Positions 8,638 through 17,630 of a stretch of 52,300 bases of DNA are shown piece after piece (positions within the stretch are counted from its first letter, which is position 1; every line of letters starts with the position of its first letter). This DNA comes from Clostridia bacterium (lineage in GTDB: Bacteria > Bacillota > Clostridia > Oscillospirales > Acutalibacteraceae). The translations under genes and the position numbers were made by a program. The notes under the pieces were generated by a model, which worked only from the letters and a program-made list of their open reading frames with translations, was not told the origin of the DNA and did not search any database. The stretch is taken from assembly GCA_017474045.1 (NCBI GenBank), contig JAFUHX010000080.1, positions 1 through 52,300 of the forward strand, given 5' to 3'.

Positions 8638-9909
8638 TTATACCTCCAATATTTTAAGTGCTTTTTGTCCGATATCTTTCCTGAAGAAACCGTTTTCAAA
8701 CTCGACTTCTTCAGCTAATTCATAGGCTTTTGAAACAGCTTTTTTAAGATTTTCGGCAACAGCCGTTACACCTAAAACTCTTCCGCCTGCGCTGAGAAGC
8801 TTTCCGTTGGAAAGCTTTGCTCCGGCAACAAAAATTTCGCTGTTTTCGTCTGTTTCGGGAAGAACCATTTCAAAACCGCTTTCGTATTTTACGGGATATC
8901 CCTTCGAAGCAACAATTACACAGCATGCGCTGTTTTCGCTGAATTTTACTTCAGTTTCAGAAAGCTTTCCTTCAGAAGTTGCCTTCATAACAGTATAGAG
9001 ATCGCTTTCCAGAAGAGGAAGCACAACCTGAGTTTCAGGATCACCGAAACGGCAGTTATATTCAATAACCTTGGGCCCGTTTTTAGTAAGCATCAGACCA
9101 AAATATAAGCAGCCTCTGAATTCTCTTCCCTCTTCTTTCATTGCCTTAATAGTGGGAAGAAAAATTGTTTTCATGCATTCTTCTGCAATTTCTTTTGTGT
9201 AATAGGGATTGGGAGCAACGGTACCCATTCCGCCGGTATTAAGACCTTCGTCGTTATCAAGGGCACGCTTATGATCCATTGAAGAAATCATCGGAACAAC
9301 AACATTTCCGTCGGTAAAAGAAAGAACAGAAACCTCAGGTCCTTCAAGAAACTCTTCGATTACTACTCTGCTTCCGCTTTCGCCGAAAATTTTGTTTTCC
9401 ATCATGGAGCGAACAGCATCTTTTGCCTCTTCTCTTGTCATTGCGATAATAACGCCTTTACCAAGAGCAAGACCGTCTGCCTTGACAACGGTGGGAATCG
9501 GAGCAGTTTCCAGATAGGAAAGGGCTTCTTGCATATTTTCAAAAACTTCATATTGTGCTGTGGGAATATTATATTTTTTCATGAGATTTTTTGAAAAAAC
9601 TTTGCTTCCCTCAATAATTGCCGCATTGGCCTTTGGTCCGAAACAGAGAATCCCCTCTTTTTCAAGTGCATCGACTGCACCAAGAACCAAAGGATCATCG
9701 GGAGCAACAACAGCAAAATCAATTTTTGTTTCTACAGCAAACTTAACGATAGCCGGAATATCTTTTGCGCCAATATTAACACAAGTTGCATCAGCAGAAA
9801 TTCCGCCGTTTCCGGGAAGAGCAAAAACTTCTTCAATTTCTTTGTTTTCCTTGAGTTTTTTGATAATTGCGTGTTCACGGCCACCACCGCCTACAACCAT
9901 TATTTTCAT
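8638..9909 (-). CDS. purD: Phosphoribosylamine--glycine ligase
   Basis: GAR synthetase, an ATP-grasp enzyme joining phosphoribosylamine and glycine in the second purine step. The 423-aa length is normal. The N-terminus has VVGGGGREHAI, the mid region has KADGLALGKGV, and GGMGTVAPNP and NCRFGDPETQ are characteristic. Its ATG overlaps the purN stop by 4 nt (ATGA), so translation is coupled. It is sixth in the purE-C-F-M-N-D-L operon. Confidence 0.97.
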   Translation of the reverse strand: MKIMVVGGGGREHAIIKKLKENKEIEEVFALPGNGGISADATCVNIGAKDIPAIVKFAVETKIDFAVVAPDDPLVLGAVDALEKEGILCFGPKANAAIIEGSKVFSKNLMKKYNIPTAQYEVFENMQEALSYLETAPIPTVVKADGLALGKGVIIAMTREEAKDAVRSMMENKIFGESGSRVVIEEFLEGPEVSVLSFTDGNVVVPMISSMDHKRALDNDEGLNTGGMGTVAPNPYYTKEIAEECMKTIFLPTIKAMKEEGREFRGCLYFGLMLTKNGPKVIEYNCRFGDPETQVVLPLLESDLYTVMKATSEGKLSETEVKFSENSACCVIVASKGYPVKYESGFEMVLPETDENSEIFVAGAKLSNGKLLSAGGRVLGVTAVAENLKKAVSKAYELAEEVEFENGFFRKDIGQKALKILEV

Positions 9910-10529
9910 AAAACTTCGCTCTCCTTCATATTTAAAATTTCTTTTGAAACGAGCTCAACAGCCTGAGGAAGAATTTTCCATTCAGCTTCTTGCATAACTC
10001 TTTTTTGAAGAATTTCTGCGGTGTCGCCCTCTTTTATTTCAACGGCCTTCTGAAGAATAATTTTTCCGCCGTCGGCAATTTCATTAACATAATGAACTGT
10101 TGCTCCGGTAACCTTGACACCATAGGAAAGAGCCGCTTCATGAACGCGAAGACCGTAAAAGCCCTCGCCGCAGAAGGAAGGAATTAAAGACGGATGAACA
10201 TTGAGAATTCTGTTTTCATATTTTTTAGTGAAGCTTTCAGAAAGAATTGACATAAAGCCGGCAAGAACAATAAGTTCTGCCCCTTTTTCTTCAATAATTT
10301 TTATAATCTCTGCTTCAAAATTTTCTTTTCCAACCTCTTTTTTTGAAACAACAAATCCTTCAACGCCATGATTTTTTGCCCTTTCAAGTGCATAAGCGGT
10401 CGGACTGCTTGAAATTACAGCAACAACCTCGCCGTGATTGATAACACCGCTTTTCTGAGCGTCAAGAATTGCCTGAAGATTTGTTCCACCGCCTGAAACC
10501 AGAACGGCAATCTTTGTCTTATTTTTCAT
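9906..10529 (-). CDS. purN: Phosphoribosylglycinamide formyltransferase
   Basis: GAR transformylase, which transfers the formyl group of 10-formyl-THF to GAR. It has SGGGTNLQAI near the N-terminus and the catalytic Asn/His/Asp set in NVHPSLIPSF and GATVHYVNEIADGG. The start is the ATG at 10527-10529, behind GAGGTACTT. An in-frame upstream extension would run into purM and lacks a binding site. Length 207 aa is typical. It follows purM by 7 nt. In many Firmicutes purH lies between purN and purD, but here purD follows directly. Confidence 0.95.
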   Translation of the reverse strand: MKNKTKIAVLVSGGGTNLQAILDAQKSGVINHGEVVAVISSSPTAYALERAKNHGVEGFVVSKKEVGKENFEAEIIKIIEEKGAELIVLAGFMSILSESFTKKYENRILNVHPSLIPSFCGEGFYGLRVHEAALSYGVKVTGATVHYVNEIADGGKIILQKAVEIKEGDTAEILQKRVMQEAEWKILPQAVELVSKEILNMKESEVL

Positions 10530-10536
10530 AAGTACC

Positions 10537-11580
10537 TCAGCAAATTTCAATTTTTTCCTCTGATTTAACAATTTCTCCGATGATGTAAGCATCTTCGCCG
10601 TTTGCCTTTAAAATTTCAAGAGCTTTCTCAGCTTCTTCCTTGGAAACAACAACGCTCATACCAACGCCCATATTGAAGGTGTTAAACATATCTCTTTCGG
10701 GAATATTTCCGGTTTTGGCAATGAGATCAAAAATCGGAAGAATTTTTATTGCACTCTTATTAATTTTTGCACCAAATCCATCGGGAATACTTCTTGGGAT
10801 ATTTTCATAAAAGCCGCCGCCTGTTATATGAGAAACAGCCTTAACGGTTACTTCTTCAAAAAGAGCAAGCATAGGCTTAACATAAATTTTAGTGGGAGTA
10901 AGAAGAGTTTCGCCGATTGATTTTCCGCCTAAGGCGTCAACGGGCTCTTTGATATTTGAATTTTCAACATCAAAAACCTTTCGAACAAGAGAAAAACCGT
11001 TTGAATGAACTCCGCTTGAAGCAAGAGCAATTATTACGTCTCCCTCCTGCATTTTTTTGTTGTCAATTATTTTTGATTTATCAACAACACCAACAGAAAA
11101 ACCTGCAAGATCATATTCATCAATAGGATAGAAACCGGGCATTTCGGCAGTTTCGCCGCCGATAAGAGCAGCACCTGACTGAACGCAGCCCTCTGCCACA
11201 CCCTCAACGATCTGAGCAATTCTTTCGGGAACGTTTTTTCCGCAGGCGATATAATCAAGGAAGAAAAGAGGCTTTGCACCAACGCAGATTATATCATTAA
11301 CACACATAGCCACGCAGTCAATTCCCACGGTGTTATGTTTATCCATAATAAAAGCAAGCTTCAGCTTGGTTCCAACGCCGTCTGTTCCGCTGACGAGAAC
11401 AGGCTTTGTTATTCCTTCCATATCAAGCTCAAAAAGACCGCCAAAGCCACCAACATCAGAGCAGACTCCGCTTGTTAAGGTTTTGGCAATATGTTTTTTC
11501 ATAAGTTCAACAGCCTTATAGCCGGCAGTAATATCAACACCGGCTGCTGCGTATGAATCTGATTTTGAATTAGTATGCAT
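10537..11580 (-). CDS. purM: Phosphoribosylformylglycinamidine cyclo-ligase
   Basis: AIR synthetase closes the imidazole ring of FGAM with ATP. It is 347 aa, a normal length. It has [12 protein letters not shown] at the N-terminus, [14 protein letters not shown] and [11 protein letters not shown], all family signatures of the PurM/ThiL fold. The start lies 4 nt downstream of the purF stop. Confidence 0.97.
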   Translation of the reverse strand: MHTNSKSDSYAAAGVDITAGYKAVELMKKHIAKTLTSGVCSDVGGFGGLFELDMEGITKPVLVSGTDGVGTKLKLAFIMDKHNTVGIDCVAMCVNDIICVGAKPLFFLDYIACGKNVPERIAQIVEGVAEGCVQSGAALIGGETAEMPGFYPIDEYDLAGFSVGVVDKSKIIDNKKMQEGDVIIALASSGVHSNGFSLVRKVFDVENSNIKEPVDALGGKSIGETLLTPTKIYVKPMLALFEEVTVKAVSHITGGGFYENIPRSIPDGFGAKINKSAIKILPIFDLIAKTGNIPERDMFNTFNMGVGMSVVVSKEEAEKALEILKANGEDAYIIGEIVKSEEKIEIC

Positions 11581-11584
11581 ATTT

Positions 11585-13009
11585 TTATTCCTTTCCGTTC
11601 CAGCAATATGTGCAAAGATTTTCCTTGCCGATTCCTATGGCTTCGCAAATTCCGTCAAGAGTCTGGAATTCAAGAGAAGCAAAGCCAAGCTTATCGCAAA
11701 TTGCCTTTCTTAAGTTTCTTCCTCTTTCGGTATCTGAAGCACTATATTCTTCAAGATGCTTCATGCCCTCTTCGCCTTCAAGCTCAAAAATCACTTTTCT
11801 GGCGAGAAGCTCCATTTCGTTGTTTGATCTTGAAAAGGCAAGATATTTGCAGTTATACATTATCGGTGGGCAAGCTGAACGCATGTGAACAGTTTTAGCT
11901 CCGTTTTCATAAAGAAAATCAACAGTTTCTTTAAGCTGGGTTCCCCTGACAATCGAATCATCAACAAAAAGAAGGTTTTTATATCTGATGAGATCATGAA
12001 CGGGAATCTGTTTCATTTTGGCAACTCTGTTTCTGTCGGTCTGCCTTGTGGGAGTGAAGCTTCGTGACCATGTTGGCGTATATTTAATAAATGCTCTTGC
12101 AAAAGGAATTTTGCTTTCGTTAGCGTAGCCGATTGCATGAGGTGTTCCTGAGTCAGGAACGCCGCCGACATAATCTATTCCTTCAAGTCTTCCTTCAGCT
12201 CTATCGGTTTCAGCCAGAATCTGACCGTTTCTGTAGCGCATTATTTCAACATTAACACCTTCATAAGATGAGGTTGAATAGCCGTAATAGCTCCAAAGGA
12301 ATGAACAGATTTTCATTTTTTTACCCGGTTTTACAAGTTGAGTAACGCCTTCGGTTGTTATTTCAACAACCTCTCCGGGTCCGAGCTCTTTTTCTATTTC
12401 ATAGCCTAACTTTGAACAGGCAAATGATTCAAGAGAAACGCAATAGCCATCCTCGTTTTTACCGATGAGAACAGGAAGCCTGCCCAGACGGTCTCTTGCG
12501 GCAAGAACGGTTCCGTCTTCTTTCAGAATAAGAATGGAGGCGGTTCCGTCTATTTCGCTTTGGGCAAAAGTAATTCCGTCGCTGAAATTACTTTTTTGAT
12601 TAATCAATGCGGCAACGAGCTCAGTTGAGTTAACCGCACCTCCGGTCATGGCGCCGAAATGTCCGCCGGAAAATGAAAGATATTGCTTTATGAGTGCATC
12701 GGAATTATTAACAACTCCGATTACACAAATGGCGTAGGTTCCAAGCTTTGAACGAATAAGCAGAGGCTGAGGATCGTAGTCGCTGATACAACCCATTGCC
12801 GAATTGCCAAACATTTCGTCAAAGGTATGTTCAAACTTTGTTCTGAACGGTGAATTTTGAATGTTATGTATTTCTCTTTGAAGACCGATTTCCTTATCAT
12901 ACGCCGCAAGACCGGCGCGGCGGGTACCCAGATGGGAATGGTAATCAGTTCCGAAAAAAACATCTTCAATAGCACTACGCTTGCTGACTACAGCAAAAAA
13001 ACCGCCCAT
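11585..13009 (-). CDS. purF: Amidophosphoribosyltransferase (PurF), variant without N-terminal Cys
   Basis: The first committed purine step: PRPP plus glutamine to phosphoribosylamine. The C-terminal phosphoribosyltransferase half is intact, with the PRPP loop [11 protein letters not shown]. The N-terminal half has the glutaminase (Ntn) fold pattern, for example HLGTRRAG, and a conserved Cys pair near the end (CTYCW). The mature chain should begin with the nucleophile Cys (CGI), but here the start reads MGGFFAVVS, with no Cys at or before that point. The start is secure: AGGAGG sits 5 nt upstream and an in-frame TAG lies four codons before the ATG. From memory, MGGFF-type PurF homologues occur in other Clostridia and Bacteroidetes, so this is probably a real subfamily. 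Confidence 0.88.
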   Translation of the reverse strand: MGGFFAVVSKRSAIEDVFFGTDYHSHLGTRRAGLAAYDKEIGLQREIHNIQNSPFRTKFEHTFDEMFGNSAMGCISDYDPQPLLIRSKLGTYAICVIGVVNNSDALIKQYLSFSGGHFGAMTGGAVNSTELVAALINQKSNFSDGITFAQSEIDGTASILILKEDGTVLAARDRLGRLPVLIGKNEDGYCVSLESFACSKLGYEIEKELGPGEVVEITTEGVTQLVKPGKKMKICSFLWSYYGYSTSSYEGVNVEIMRYRNGQILAETDRAEGRLEGIDYVGGVPDSGTPHAIGYANESKIPFARAFIKYTPTWSRSFTPTRQTDRNRVAKMKQIPVHDLIRYKNLLFVDDSIVRGTQLKETVDFLYENGAKTVHMRSACPPIMYNCKYLAFSRSNNEMELLARKVIFELEGEEGMKHLEEYSASDTERGRNLRKAICDKLGFASLEFQTLDGICEAIGIGKENLCTYCWNGKE

Positions 13010-13021
13010 AGTTACCTCCTA

Positions 13022-13732
13022 TCAGTTTCCGAGTACGCGCTTCATCATTTCGTTATATGCATCTTCAACTCCGCCCATATCTCTGCGGAAGCGGTCCTTA
13101 TCAAGCTTTTCATGAGTTTCGCTATCCCAGAAACGACAGGTATCAGGTGAAATTTCGTCTGCAAGAACGATTGTTCCGTCGCTGAGACGACCGAACTCAA
13201 GCTTGAAGTCAATAAGATCAACTCCGATTGTTTTGAAATATTCTTTCATTACTTCGTTAACTTTAAAAGCCATTGCCTTTATTGTTTCGATTTCTTCTCT
13301 TGTGGCAAGCTTGAGAGCAATTGCATGGTAAGAGTTAATAAGTGGATCGCCAAGATCATCATTTTTATATGAAAACTCAATTGTGGGCTCATCAAAAGCG
13401 ATTCCCTCTTCAACTCCGCAGCGCTTAGCAAATGAACCGGCTGAAACATTGCGGATAATTACCTCAAGAGGAACGATTGAAACTTTTTTAACAACGGTTT
13501 CTCTTTCGTTAAGTTCTTCAACATAGTGAGTGGGAACACCTTTTTTCTCAAGCATCTGCATAAGCATATTGCTCATTCTGTTGTTAATTGCACCTTTTCC
13601 GGCAATCTGACCTTTTTTAAGGCCGTTAAAAGCTGTTGCATCGTCTTTATAAGACACGATGAAAAGATTTTCATCTTCTGTTGCGAAAACCTTTTTTGCT
13701 TTTCCTTCATAAACCTGATTTAACTTTTCCAT
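13022..13732 (-). CDS. purC: Phosphoribosylaminoimidazole-succinocarboxamide synthase
   Basis: SAICAR synthetase joins CAIR and aspartate with ATP. It is 236 aa, normal length. The N-terminal YEGKAKKVF, the mid [14 protein letters not shown] and DFKLEFGR, and the late [14 protein letters not shown] are family signatures. A strong AGGAGG precedes the ATG. It is second in the operon, after purE. Confidence 0.97.
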   Translation of the reverse strand: MEKLNQVYEGKAKKVFATEDENLFIVSYKDDATAFNGLKKGQIAGKGAINNRMSNMLMQMLEKKGVPTHYVEELNERETVVKKVSIVPLEVIIRNVSAGSFAKRCGVEEGIAFDEPTIEFSYKNDDLGDPLINSYHAIALKLATREEIETIKAMAFKVNEVMKEYFKTIGVDLIDFKLEFGRLSDGTIVLADEISPDTCRFWDSETHEKLDKDRFRRDMGGVEDAYNEMMKRVLGN

Positions 13733-13752
13733 TTGACTGTTCCTCCTGAATA

Positions 13753-14247
13753 TTAGTTATTATATTTTTTTTCAATTTCTGCGTTTTTGGAAAGGACCTT
13801 GTTTTTTCCGTCCTCTCTTGCCTTTTCCAGCTTCTTTGCCAGCTCTTCGTCACTTACGGCAAGAATCTGAATTGACAACAAAGCGGCATTAACTGCTCCG
13901 TCAATGGCAACTGTGGCAACGGGCATTCCCGAAGGCATCATTACCGTTGAAAGAAGAGCGTCAATACCGTCAAGCTTGTTTGATTTGATAGGTATTCCTA
14001 TAACGGGAAGAGTTGTGTTTGCTGCAACTGCACCGGCAAGGTGAGCCGCCATTCCGGCAGCGGCAATTATTGCGCCAAAGCCCTTTTCTCTTGCAGAAGA
14101 AGAAAACTCCTTCGCCTCAACGGGAGTTCTGTGGGCAGAAAAAACATGAACCTCAAAAGGAACATCATATTCCTTAAGAGTCATTATTGCCTTTTCAACA
14201 ACCGGCAAATCGCTGTCGCTTCCCATGATTACTGCAACTTTTTTCAT
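13753..14247 (-). CDS. purE: N5-carboxyaminoimidazole ribonucleotide mutase
   Basis: PurE moves the carboxyl group from N5-CAIR to C4. It begins with [11 protein letters not shown], then SAHRTP and [10 protein letters not shown], as in class I PurE. No purK lies alongside. It is the first gene of the purine operon and the one directly controlled by the ZTP riboswitch upstream. The start ATG follows AAGGAGG. Confidence 0.97.
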   Translation of the reverse strand: MKKVAVIMGSDSDLPVVEKAIMTLKEYDVPFEVHVFSAHRTPVEAKEFSSSAREKGFGAIIAAAGMAAHLAGAVAANTTLPVIGIPIKSNKLDGIDALLSTVMMPSGMPVATVAIDGAVNAALLSIQILAVSDEELAKKLEKAREDGKNKVLSKNAEIEKKYNN

Positions 14248-14282
14248 TTTGACCTCCTTATTTTCGCCTTAAACAAAGCAGA

Positions 14283-14306
14283 GCAATCCCGTATTACAGG
14301 GATTGC
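14283..14306 (-). terminator. Riboswitch-controlled terminator upstream of purE
   Basis: Minus strand: GCAATCCC, 8-nt loop, GGGATTGC, then TCTGCTTTGTTT. The stem begins inside the GGGCA segment that closes the ZTP aptamer pseudoknot, so ligand-stabilised aptamer and terminator exclude each other. This predicts read-through when ZMP/ZTP is high. Confidence 0.75.
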
Positions 14307-14382
14307 CCAGACGGTCGGCGTAATTTCCTCATTGCTCCCCGGTGGTGACCACCTTAATTTCCGTCAGTTACAAGAGGAATTT
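14304..14382 (-). ncRNA. ZTP (pfl-type) riboswitch upstream of purE
   Basis: The minus-strand leader carries the recognisable ZTP aptamer parts: an outer stem TTCCTC/GAGGAA, the AACTGACGG segment, a GGTGG-CCACC hairpin followed by CGGGGAGC, and the downstream CGCCGACCGTCTGGGCA block. Family knowledge: this class senses the purine intermediates ZMP/ZTP, which build up when 10-formyl-THF is short, and turns on purine and folate one-carbon genes. Its position between a strong promoter and purE, with an overlapping terminator, fits control of the whole seven-gene operon. No experiment is implied. Confidence 0.88.
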
Positions 14383-14426
14383 TCACTTTTTTAAGCAAAG
14401 AAAAATCTTTTTTGCTTACATAAAAG

Positions 14427-14455
14427 ATTATACTTAAATACCTTAAAATAGTCAA
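14427..14455 (-). promoter_or_regulatory. Promoter of the purine operon
   Basis: Minus strand TTGACT (14450-14455), 17 bp, TATAAT (14427-14432). It lies about 45 nt upstream of the ZTP aptamer. Between them is a small A/T stem (AAGCAAA/TTTGCTT). I saw no PurR-type box I could support. Confidence 0.8.
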
Positions 14456-14530
14456 TATATAATTATGCATAAACTTCTTATACATTATCCGCTTTTTTTA
14501 AGAATTTCAACAAAAAAACATATTGTGTTA

Positions 14531-14977
14531 TCAGGTGTTTTCATTTTCTATATCGGCTATCATGTTTATTCTCTTTTCGTGCCTTTCGCCCTCATAAACG
14601 CCTGAAAGCCAATTATCAACAATCATCATTGCCAGCCCTTCACCCACAACATCTGACCCCAAGGCAAGAACGTTTGAATTGTTGTGTTGCCTTGAACGCA
14701 AAGCAGAGTATGGCTCGCTGCAAAGTGCAGCTCTTATGCCTCTGACCTTGTTGGCGGAAATTGAAATTCCCACACCCGTTGAACAAACAAGAATTCCTCT
14801 GTCGAAGCTTTTTTCAGACACCGCAACCGCAACCTTTTTTGCAAAAACAGGATAATCCGTTCTTTCTTTGTCGTAGGTTCCCATATCTGTTACCTGATGG
14901 CCGTTTTTCTCAAGGTGTTCTTTTAATTTTTCTTTCAGCTCATAGCCTACATGGTCGCTTCCTATGGCAATTTTCAA
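14531..14977 (-). CDS. rpiB: RpiB-family isomerase (ribose-5-P / allose-6-P isomerase)
   Basis: A 148-aa RpiB/LacAB-family aldose-ketose isomerase. It has IAIGSDHVGYELK at the start, the catalytic Cys region LVCSTGVGISISANK, and RSRQHNNSNVLALG. RpiB interconverts ribose-5-P and ribulose-5-P. In E. coli it also isomerises allose-6-P to allulose-6-P, and its place as last gene of an als operon argues for that role here. The start is TTG, overlapping the alsB stop by 3 nt, with AGGAGG inside the end of alsB. Confidence 0.9.
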   Translation of the reverse strand: MKIAIGSDHVGYELKEKLKEHLEKNGHQVTDMGTYDKERTDYPVFAKKVAVAVSEKSFDRGILVCSTGVGISISANKVRGIRAALCSEPYSALRSRQHNNSNVLALGSDVVGEGLAMMIVDNWLSGVYEGERHEKRINMIADIENENT

Positions 14978-16026
14978 TCATTTTCCTCCTTGTCGAAATA
15001 ATCATCATCAACAATATATGAATCAACATCTAATGTTTCAGGCTCGTTTTCAGGAGAAATTTCGCCGCCTTCTGAAACTGCCTTCAACATCTGTTGAAAT
15101 GATACTGCGCCGATTTTTGCGCTGTCCTGAGCAACCGTTGCATCTAATTCATCATCTTTGATGCTCTGAAGAGCCTCAGCTGCTCCGTCTGTTCCGACAA
15201 TAATAATTTCGCCCTCTTTATCAGCATTTTTAACAGCCTGAAGTGCACCGAGAGCCATTGTGTCATTACAGCAATATATCGCTTTTAAATCCGGGTGCTT
15301 CTGAATAAGGCTGGCAGCTGTGTCAAGCGCTTTTTGTCTATCCCAATCAGCAGGCTGTGAACCCACAAGCTTGATTTTATCAGCATTTTCAAAGGCTTTG
15401 GTTGCGCCCTGCTTTCTTGCCTCACCCGAAGCGTTTCCTGCCTTGCCTTCGATAATAGCAACTTCTCCGCCCTCATCTTCAAGCTTTTTAATTATATATT
15501 CTGCTCCCTTTTTACCAACATCTTCGTTATCTGTTGTGGCAAAGCCGATTACACTTCCGCCGGCACTTTTAAGAGTTTCCATATCTATTTTTTCATCAAT
15601 ATTCATAATATAGATTCCCTTTTGATTGGCCTGAACAATTCCGTTAATAAGATTTGTTGGCGAAAGAGGAGCAACCCCAATTGCCTTATAGCCCTTAGCA
15701 ATGCAGTTTTCAAGAATTCTCAGCTGACCCTCGGTGTCTTCTTCGCTGTTTGCCGCAAAAATATCAACAGTTATTCCCTGTTTTTTTGCTTCTTCTTCAA
15801 TTCCTTCTTTCATTGTTGCCCAGAAGTCATTGGAAAGAGTTTTTAAAATTACGGCATATTCGGCTTTTGAATTAGTGTTCTGATTTGAAGAAGTTGTTTC
15901 GTTTGTTGATTCAGCCATGGGTGAAGTTGTTGGATTAGGTTCTTTTCTTCCGCACGCTGTTAAAACGGATGTTAAAATTACGGTTAAGCATAAAATCAGA
16001 GCAAGAGTTTTGTTTCTTTTTTTCAT
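14974..16026 (-). CDS. alsB: D-allose-binding lipoprotein of an ABC importer
   Basis: A periplasmic-binding-protein type 1 solute receptor, lipid-anchored outside the membrane. The signal peptide ends in a lipobox with Cys25 (VLTAC), followed by a Ser/Thr/Asn linker to about residue 55. The mature part is very close, as I recall it, to E. coli AlsB: blocks such as ILKTLSNDFW, NIDEKIDM, EGKAGNASGEAR, SQPADWDR and NDTMALGA are shared. It lies fifth in the als operon, overlapping alsK by 4 nt (ATGA), rather than first as is common for receptor genes. The next gene is rpiB. Confidence 0.88.
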   Translation of the reverse strand: MKKRNKTLALILCLTVILTSVLTACGRKEPNPTTSPMAESTNETTSSNQNTNSKAEYAVILKTLSNDFWATMKEGIEEEAKKQGITVDIFAANSEEDTEGQLRILENCIAKGYKAIGVAPLSPTNLINGIVQANQKGIYIMNIDEKIDMETLKSAGGSVIGFATTDNEDVGKKGAEYIIKKLEDEGGEVAIIEGKAGNASGEARKQGATKAFENADKIKLVGSQPADWDRQKALDTAASLIQKHPDLKAIYCCNDTMALGALQAVKNADKEGEIIIVGTDGAAEALQSIKDDELDATVAQDSAKIGAVSFQQMLKAVSEGGEISPENEPETLDVDSYIVDDDYFDKEEND

Positions 16027-16943
16027 ATATGATTCTCCTTTTTCAGTTTATAAAAAGCGGCGGCAGCACTGCCGTAAACACCGCTTTGCTGATTATGTGT
16101 TGAAAAGACTATTTCAAGCCCTTTAAGCGGATAAGGCTTTCTGACCTTGGAATATATTTCTTCAATAAGAGTTTCCTTCGGAAAATCGGGCATATCTGTT
16201 ACCCCACCGGCAACTATGCATATATCCGGGTCAAGAATTGTTATTTCTGTTGCAATGGGATAAGCCAGATTTCTGACAAATTCCAAAAGAACCTTTGAAT
16301 GAGGATAAAGAGAAAAAATTCTGTGAATATCTGCCTTCGGAAAGTTTTCGCTGCAAAGCTTTTCAAGGTAACGACCGCTGCAACGGGTTTCCACGCAACC
16401 TATGTTATCGCAGGTACACTTATCCGTTACAGAAAACAACGGAATATGGCCCAATTCGCCGGCGGCTGAGTTTTTTCCCCGATAGATTTCTCCATTGATT
16501 GAAATTGCATTACCGAAGCCCGTTCCTATATAAAATCCGCAGACAGTTTTTCTTCTGTCAATTTTTAAGGTTTTCATGTCGCTAATCAGAAGATTATTTA
16601 CATCTCTGTCAAGATAAACAGGAATCAGAAGCCTTTCAAAAATTGAATCTGTTATATTAATTCCTTCAAGACCTTTAAGATTAGGGCATGAGACCGTTCC
16701 CTTCCTATCCCTGCTGATAATTGCCGGAATTCCTATGCTTACGGCTTTAATTTTTCTTTTCAGACTATGGCGGTTTATATAATCCTCAATAAAATCAGCA
16801 AGGCTTTTTGTAGCGTTGCTTTTTCCCAGAACTGAGCTTGACGCTTTTTCAAATAAGCTGATTTCGCCACCTTCGCTGACTGTTGCAATTCTTATATTTG
16901 TTCCGCCGATATCTATTCCGATAACGCTGTCAGCCACTCTCAT
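16023..16943 (-). CDS. alsK: ROK-family D-allose kinase
   Basis: A sugar kinase that should make allose-6-phosphate from D-allose and ATP in the cytoplasm. It begins with the ROK ATP motif GIDIGGTNIR. The ROK zinc/signature region is AGELGHIPL followed by CTCDNIGCVETRCSG, which is the AlsK pattern, as is FPKETLIEEI later. No DNA-binding domain is present, so it is a kinase and not a ROK repressor. The start is taken as the ATG at 16941-16943, 2 nt past the alsE stop. A GTG two codons earlier would overlap that stop by GTGA and is an alternative. It ends with an ATGA overlap with alsB. Confidence 0.85.
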   Translation of the reverse strand: MRVADSVIGIDIGGTNIRIATVSEGGEISLFEKASSSVLGKSNATKSLADFIEDYINRHSLKRKIKAVSIGIPAIISRDRKGTVSCPNLKGLEGINITDSIFERLLIPVYLDRDVNNLLISDMKTLKIDRRKTVCGFYIGTGFGNAISINGEIYRGKNSAAGELGHIPLFSVTDKCTCDNIGCVETRCSGRYLEKLCSENFPKADIHRIFSLYPHSKVLLEFVRNLAYPIATEITILDPDICIVAGGVTDMPDFPKETLIEEIYSKVRKPYPLKGLEIVFSTHNQQSGVYGSAAAAFYKLKKENHI

Positions 16944-16945
16944 AG

Positions 16946-17626
16946 TCACACACCCGTTTGATTTTTAAATTCAGAACGCATTATATCCCAAGCCTTTGTC
17001 AGATTTTTGTTCTTTGAAAAAAGCCCCGAGGTTCCGACAACGAAACATTCTGCTCCGGCTTTATAGAGTTTTTTAAAAGTCTTTTCATTACAGGAACCGT
17101 CAACCTCCAAAATGAATTTATAGCCTCTTTCTTTTTTTAAATTCGAAAGAAATTCGATTTTTGAAAGCATTTCTTCAATAAACGGTTGTCCGGCATAACC
17201 CACATCAACAGTCATTACAGTAATTTTGTCCAGCTTCTGAATATAATATTCAATTTCAAAAAGTGAAGTTGCAGGATTCAGAACAACGCCTGTTTTGCAT
17301 CCGCAAGACTTGATTTTATTTAAAATTCTGAAAGCCTGAGAATTAATTGTTTCAGCCTGAGGCATAATGCATGACGCACCGGCAGAAGCCAGAGTTTCAA
17401 CATAATCCTCCGGATGCTCAACCATAAGATGACAGTCTAAATCTTTTTTTGAAACAGTTGAAACAGCTCTGACAAAATCCGGTGAAAGAGTGATGTTTTT
17501 AACATAGTGACCATCCATAATGTCAACATGAAAAAAATCACACAGAGGGTTCAGCGTTTCTATCTGACTTCTTATATCTAAAAAATCCATACACATAAGA
17601 GACGGAGAAAACATTGGTTTTTTCAT
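16946..17626 (-). CDS. alsE: D-allulose-6-phosphate 3-epimerase
   Basis: Converts allulose-6-P to fructose-6-P. A ribulose-phosphate-epimerase-fold TIM barrel of 226 aa, with SPSLMCMDF, FHVDIMDGHYV and DCHLMVEHPEDY (metal ligands His, Asp, His), DKITVMTVDVGYAGQPFI, and EVDGSCN near the end. The SLMCMD and VDGSCN forms point to AlsE rather than Rpe. The usual LHPET segment reads MPQAET here, so a family His is Gln. The start is the ATG at 17624-17626 behind AGAGGTG, which sits in the end of alsC, 4 nt past its stop. Confidence 0.88.
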   Translation of the reverse strand: MKKPMFSPSLMCMDFLDIRSQIETLNPLCDFFHVDIMDGHYVKNITLSPDFVRAVSTVSKKDLDCHLMVEHPEDYVETLASAGASCIMPQAETINSQAFRILNKIKSCGCKTGVVLNPATSLFEIEYYIQKLDKITVMTVDVGYAGQPFIEEMLSKIEFLSNLKKERGYKFILEVDGSCNEKTFKKLYKAGAECFVVGTSGLFSKNKNLTKAWDIMRSEFKNQTGV

Positions 17627-17630
17627 TATT

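Noticed and set aside
14401-14530. A terminator or gene between the purine promoter and rpiB
   Set aside because: Only A/T-rich sequence and the pur promoter; no stable stem or frame with a binding site.
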